A stretch of DNA of 37,520 nucleotides from Bog-877 sp049518775 (GTDB taxonomy: Bacteria; Chloroflexota; Dormibacteria; Aeolococcales; Bog-877), in the NCBI GenBank assembly GCA_049518775.1, contig JBEKRL010000010.1, forward strand, positions 1 through 37,520. Reading direction: 5' to 3'. Each line of letters starts with the position of its first letter. The stretch's first letter is position 1. The notes under the pieces were generated by a model. The model did not search any database. It saw only the letters and a program-made list of their open reading frames with translations, and was not told the origin of the DNA. Positions 34,316-37,520 of the stretch are shown here, piece after piece. The position numbers and the translations under genes are program-made.

Positions 34316-35200
34316 CTAGGCTCGGCCGAAGGCCCGGCGGAAGTCGATCTCGTGCCCGACTATGGCGGCGATCAGCACCAGCGCCCCGGCCAGCTGCAGT
34401 GAGCCGAGCCGTTCGCCCGCCAGCACGACCGCGAAGCCGAGCGCAAAGGCCGGCTCGGCGGACAGCACCAGCGCTGCGCTGCTGGCTGACATCTGGCGCT
34501 GGGACCAGGTTTGGGCCAGCACCCCCACCGCGCTGGCCAGCACTCCGAGGATGATCAGGCCCATCGCCACCGACCCTGATATGGCGGGATAGGGAATCCC
34601 CCCGGTGCTGCCCAGGAGCAGGAAAGTCACGGCACACGCGAGCAACTGGACCAGCCCCAGCTGCCCCACCGACCCCCGGGCGTGGCTGAGCAGCACGGTC
34701 TGCCCGGCGAAGGCCACCGCCGAGAGCAGCAGCAGGAGGTCACCCAGCATGAAGCCCCCTCTGGCCCCGGTGAGCATGGCGATCCCGAGCATCGCCGCAC
34801 CCACGCTGACCAGGGTCCTTCTCGGAAGCCGGGACTTGAACATGAGACGGTCCAGGATCGGGGTGAAGACCACGAAGAGCCCGGTCAGCAGTCCCGCGAT
34901 CCCCGCACCCACGGTGACCATCCCCTCGGTCTGGACCAGGCACCCCACCGCCAGCATTGCGCCCACCGGAAGGCCCATCCGCCACTCCAGCCGGCCGGGC
35001 CAGCGCCGCAGCAGCAGGAACAGGGTGAGAGCGGCGATCGCCCAGCGGAGACCGAGGTAGGGCAGCACCGGGTACTGCGCGATCACGTCCTTGACCACGA
35101 CGAAGGACCATCCGTAGAGGGCGCTCGCCGCCAGCAGGGTGATGGTGGGGATCCAGCGCCGACCGGTCCTGGGCACCCCCGCCGCCTGCTGCTCAGCCAA
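34316..35200 (-). CDS. EamA/DMT-family permease
   Basis: A 294-residue ten-helix permease from TTG 35200, which has AGAGGAGG about 10 nt upstream. Repeat one: TLLAASALYGWSFVVVKDVI and LRWAIAALTLFLLL; repeat two: LLLLSAVAFAGQTVLLS and ALVLSAEPAFALGFAVVLAG, the usual conserved block with Pro. It moves a small metabolite across the inner membrane; substrate unknown. It starts 53 nt after the EEP gene, so it is probably in the same operon. It is only distantly similar to the EamA gene at 7548-8522. Confidence 0.87.
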   Translation of the reverse strand: MAEQQAAGVPRTGRRWIPTITLLAASALYGWSFVVVKDVIAQYPVLPYLGLRWAIAALTLFLLLRRWPGRLEWRMGLPVGAMLAVGCLVQTEGMVTVGAGIAGLLTGLFVVFTPILDRLMFKSRLPRRTLVSVGAAMLGIAMLTGARGGFMLGDLLLLLSAVAFAGQTVLLSHARGSVGQLGLVQLLACAVTFLLLGSTGGIPYPAISGSVAMGLIILGVLASAVGVLAQTWSQRQMSASSAALVLSAEPAFALGFAVVLAGERLGSLQLAGALVLIAAIVGHEIDFRRAFGRA

Positions 35201-35253
35201 CTCCGTGGGACCTCCTCTGATGGGGACCGCGGCCCTCGCCGCCGGATCCTGCC

Positions 35254-36306
35254 TCAGGGGCGGAGACGGCCCAGGCCGAACTCCGCCATTACCGGGAAGT
35301 GGTCGCTGGCGCGCCGGGCCAGAGCGGCCAGTTCCCCACTGCGACCCACCACCTCGCACTTGACCAGCCGGGCCGCCAGGTCACGGGTGGCGAAGAGGTA
35401 GTCGACCCTCACCGCGGGCTGGTAGGTGGGGCAGGTGAAGCTGCCAGACCGGGGATGAAGCGCTCGCAGGCAGTCGACGTAGCCCGCCTGAACCATGCTT
35501 CGCACCGCCGCCCGAGGCAGCAGCGCCGCCAGGACCGCGTCGGTGGTCTCTCCCCGGGGCAGCACCTCGAGCAGGGGATGGACCAGCCAGGGTAGACGCG
35601 GCAGCCCGCTGCGCACCGCCTCCGGCAACTCCTCGATGATGGTCTCGGCGTCGGTGTCCTGCCACCAGCGCATGCGGCTCAGCCCGGTCGGGACCGGACC
35701 CAGCATCCCGGCCTCGCTCAGCACCCCGGTCCGCCGCCACTGGTTGATCTGGGCGAAGAAGTCGGTGGCCTTGACCGTGTCCCCGGGCGCGAGCGCGTTG
35801 AAGTCGCCCAGAACCAGGTGGGATGCCTCCGGCCGGCTGGCGGCGTGGGCCCGGACCGCCGCCAGCTCGCGAACCCGCTCCGGCTCCGCCCGGCCCCGGC
35901 GGTGGAAGGCCGCGGTGAGATGGACGGTGTGAAGGCCCAGCTCGCTGGGCTCGCTCCCCGGCGGCAGCTCCACCCAGACCTCGAGGGAGTTCCTGAGGAA
36001 GACGGCGGGGTCGGTGTGGTTGGCCCAGTCGGTCACCGGCAGGCGGCTCAGCACCGCCTGGTGCCTCGGGGTCGGCGCCGAGCCGAAGATCACCCGGTGG
36101 CCGAGCTCCCGGCCGAGCCGCTGAACCGCCTCCCGGTCATCCGCCTCCTGGAGGGCGATGACATCGGCGTCCACAGCACCGAGCAGGCGCCCGATCTCGG
36201 ACCAGCGCCCACCACCTCCCAGGAGAACGTTGTAGGTGACGACCCGCACCCGCGGGCCGCGGGCCAGCTCGGGCGCTGGGTGCCGCCCGCCAGGCGTCGA
36301 ACCCAT
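35254..36306 (-). CDS. endonuclease/exonuclease/phosphatase (EEP) family protein
   Basis: A 350-residue EEP-fold hydrolase: RVRVVTYNVLLGGGG, DVIALQEADDREAV (metal-binding Glu), LGLHTVHLTAAFHRRG, HLVLGDFNALAPGD (Asp/Asn pair), VRVDYLFATRDL and SDHFPVMAEF (terminal Asp-His pair). All catalytic landmarks are present. The fold covers DNases, sphingomyelinases and phosphoinositide phosphatases; no feature separates these here. An insert around residues 200-280 (DTDAETIIEELPEAVRSGLP) is longer than in DNase I. ATG 36306 has TAGAAT 7 nt upstream. It heads the run EEP-EamA-phosphorylase-menG. Confidence 0.88.
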   Translation of the reverse strand: MGSTPGGRHPAPELARGPRVRVVTYNVLLGGGGRWSEIGRLLGAVDADVIALQEADDREAVQRLGRELGHRVIFGSAPTPRHQAVLSRLPVTDWANHTDPAVFLRNSLEVWVELPPGSEPSELGLHTVHLTAAFHRRGRAEPERVRELAAVRAHAASRPEASHLVLGDFNALAPGDTVKATDFFAQINQWRRTGVLSEAGMLGPVPTGLSRMRWWQDTDAETIIEELPEAVRSGLPRLPWLVHPLLEVLPRGETTDAVLAALLPRAAVRSMVQAGYVDCLRALHPRSGSFTCPTYQPAVRVDYLFATRDLAARLVKCEVVGRSGELAALARRASDHFPVMAEFGLGRLRP

Positions 36307-36313
36307 CCACCCG

Positions 36314-36319
36314 ATTCTA
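36314..36319 (-). promoter_or_regulatory. probable -10 box for a leaderless transcript
   Basis: On the minus strand TAGAAT lies 7 nt before ATG 36306 of the EEP gene. There is no clear -35 element upstream. Confidence 0.45.
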
Positions 36320-36538
36320 GGCTGAGGCGGGGAGTTCCTCCGGGCTCCACAATCGAGGGCGCCATGCCCTCTCTCATCCGCCCGACCCGCCCTATTCCGC
36401 CGGCCATACGGCTCGGGCGGCCCCGAAATGTGCGGCCCCACCCAGCTTGGTCGAAGCACCAGGTCCTCCAGAGCGCCCAGGCGACGGCGCGGCGCTCCGC
36501 CGCGCGCTGCCTGGGGTCGCTTGAGCCGAGCTCGACCC

Positions 36539-37129
36539 GTGGCTGAGCCCCGACCCGCGGGACCCAAAGGCTGGTGGCAAGGGCAGGTCAGCAGGCATCG
36601 CCCGGCGGTCATCACCGCCGGGGCCAGCCTGGTGCTGGGTCTGGCGGTGGGGACCGTCTCGTTCGTTCTCCAGAGCCGGTTCGCCAGCTCCTACGACGCT
36701 GGTCACCGGCTCGCCGGCTGGCAGAACTTCCTCCGGCTGGGAGCGCCCTGGCAGGCGCTGGTGCCGGTGCTGCTGGCGGGGCTCCTGGCCACGATCGGGG
36801 CGGCCAGACTGAGCCGCACCCAGCCGGAGCCCCCGCTCCACCTGGGCGGCCCGGGAGTGAGCAGCGCGGGCCAGCTCCGAGCGGCGATGCGAGCCGAGCG
36901 AAGGGTGGTGCGGATCGCCTTCCTGGCCATGTCCGGGCTGGTGGGCATGGTCCTGGTCCGGGTCCTCGTGTACTGCGCCCTGGCCCTGGCGGGCAACTCC
37001 CTGGCCCGCTCCACCCTGGTCGGGGTATCCGTCGAGCTGGGGGTGTGGGCTTTGTCCTGGCTCGCCGTCTGGAACTGGAGCCGGGTCTACCGCACCCGCA
37101 TGGAGGGCTGGGGAGTCCGGGGGGACTGA
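36539..37129 (+). CDS. hypothetical four-helix membrane protein
   Basis: About 196 residues from GTG 36539, with hydrophobic segments VITAGASLVLGLAVGTVSFV, ALVPVLLAGLLATIGAARL, RIAFLAMSGLVGMVLVRVLV and STLVGVSVELGVWALSWLAV. A polar, charged segment between helices two and three (RTQPEPPLHLGGPG) probably faces one side of the membrane. No family is recognised. The frame is open back to ATG 36428, but the added N-terminus is Arg-rich and resembles out-of-frame GC-rich sequence. It diverges from the EEP gene. Confidence 0.65.
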   Translation: MAEPRPAGPKGWWQGQVSRHRPAVITAGASLVLGLAVGTVSFVLQSRFASSYDAGHRLAGWQNFLRLGAPWQALVPVLLAGLLATIGAARLSRTQPEPPLHLGGPGVSSAGQLRAAMRAERRVVRIAFLAMSGLVGMVLVRVLVYCALALAGNSLARSTLVGVSVELGVWALSWLAVWNWSRVYRTRMEGWGVRGD

Positions 37130-37137
37130 CCGGTCCC
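37122..37137 (+). terminator. possible hairpin at the end of the membrane-protein gene
   Basis: GGGAC-TGACCG-GTCCC spans the TGA stop of the preceding gene. The stem is five pairs and GC-rich, but no T-run follows, so it would be a weak or non-canonical terminator. The rest of 37130-37416 holds nothing recognisable. Confidence 0.22.
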
Positions 37138-37416
37138 GGCGCCCATGCGGCGGCTGCGCCACCTCCACCAGCGCGCCCGCCTCCACCGTCGCCAGCGACG
37201 GCTCGGCCTCGAAGTCGCGGGGCCCGATGCCGCTGAGGATCCCCGGCTCGGGAGACGGCGCCCCGACCTGACTCCGGCCGCGCCCCGCCCGGGCCAGATT
37301 GCGGCCGAAGGGGAGCGGCGAGCCCCGGCTGCGCCCCCCGGCAATCGGCCGGTGGGGAGGGGCTCAGGCCACTTTCCAATTCGGTAACAGCCCCCGAACC
37401 CGGTCCAGATCGAGGT

Positions 37417-37422
37417 TAGACT
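37417..37422 (+). promoter_or_regulatory. probable -10 box for a leaderless transcript
   Basis: TAGACT lies 7 nt before ATG 37430, again without a ribosome site between them. Confidence 0.45.
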
Positions 37423-37429
37423 GCGGCCG

Positions 37430-37520
37430 ATGCCTGAGTTCGCCGGAGGCGCTGGGGCGACGTCGCCCGAGCTGAGCGTGGTGCTCCCCACGCGCAACGA
37501 GGCGGGCAATGTCACCGCCC
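37430..37520 (+). CDS. GT2-family glycosyltransferase, N-terminal part
   Basis: The window ends after 30 codons. The start MPEFAGGAGATSPELSVVLP then TRNEAGNV matches the first strand and P-x-x-N-E motif of family 2 glycosyltransferases, especially polyprenol-phosphate sugar synthases. Those enzymes charge a lipid carrier with mannose or glucose at the inner face of the membrane. The rest lies outside the window, so subfamily is not certain. Confidence 0.75.
   Translation, partial: MPEFAGGAGATSPELSVVLPTRNEAGNVTA

Overview
This window looks like a piece of chromosome from a high-GC, slow-growing soil-type bacterium. I did not compute composition, but codon third positions are mostly G or C. 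GTG and TTG starts are frequent. The mix includes an F420-type (deazaflavin) nitroreductase, an MMPL/TetR exporter pair, a menaquinone methyltransferase and Gfo/Idh/MocA oxidoreductases. That fits Actinobacteria, Chloroflexota or Candidatus Dormibacterota; I lean to the last two, but no marker here settles it.

Region 1 (1-15.3 kb) is an accessory stretch of single genes with mixed orientation: deazaflavin reductase, VOC protein, tRNA-Gln, a hydrolase-fold protein lacking its nucleophile, aquaporin, MBL hydrolase, DUF3224, EamA permease, MMPL exporter with divergent TetR regulator, YceI, GNAT and a PrmC-like methyltransferase. It is bracketed by two inverted fragments of the same IS3-type orfA start. 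The left one is fused to the tail of an IS630 transposase. The right one replaces the end of the PrmC-like gene.

Region 2 (15.3-21.7 kb) is a zone of gene decay. It holds a wrecked FGGY sugar kinase beside an intact DapA-like aldolase, a frameshifted membrane protein, a serine-protease tail, an IS1634-type transposase relic and one well-kept gene of unknown function (18933-19727). A 3' fragment of a tRNA-Thr gene at 18516-18561 lies 3 kb downstream of an intact tRNA-Thr (21608-21679), in the arrangement left by tRNA-targeted integration.

Region 3 (21.8-37.5 kb) is dense and well conserved: clpB, an alpha/beta hydrolase and dnaK on one strand; an endoglycoceramidase-like GH5 enzyme facing two overlapping Gfo/Idh/MocA oxidoreductases (one fused to a ThuA domain); then an operon-like run of EEP nuclease, EamA permease, MTA phosphorylase and ubiE/menG; finally a membrane protein and the start of a GT2 glycosyltransferase.

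No CRISPR array, rRNA, phage module or recognisable defence system was found. The most notable signals not explained by simple gene calling are a recurrent -10-like TAnnnT box placed 6-7 nt before start codons (probable leaderless mRNAs), the tRNA-Thr relic, the ThuA-oxidoreductase fusion cluster with its shared-stop convergence onto the GH5 gene, and several enzymes with altered key residues.
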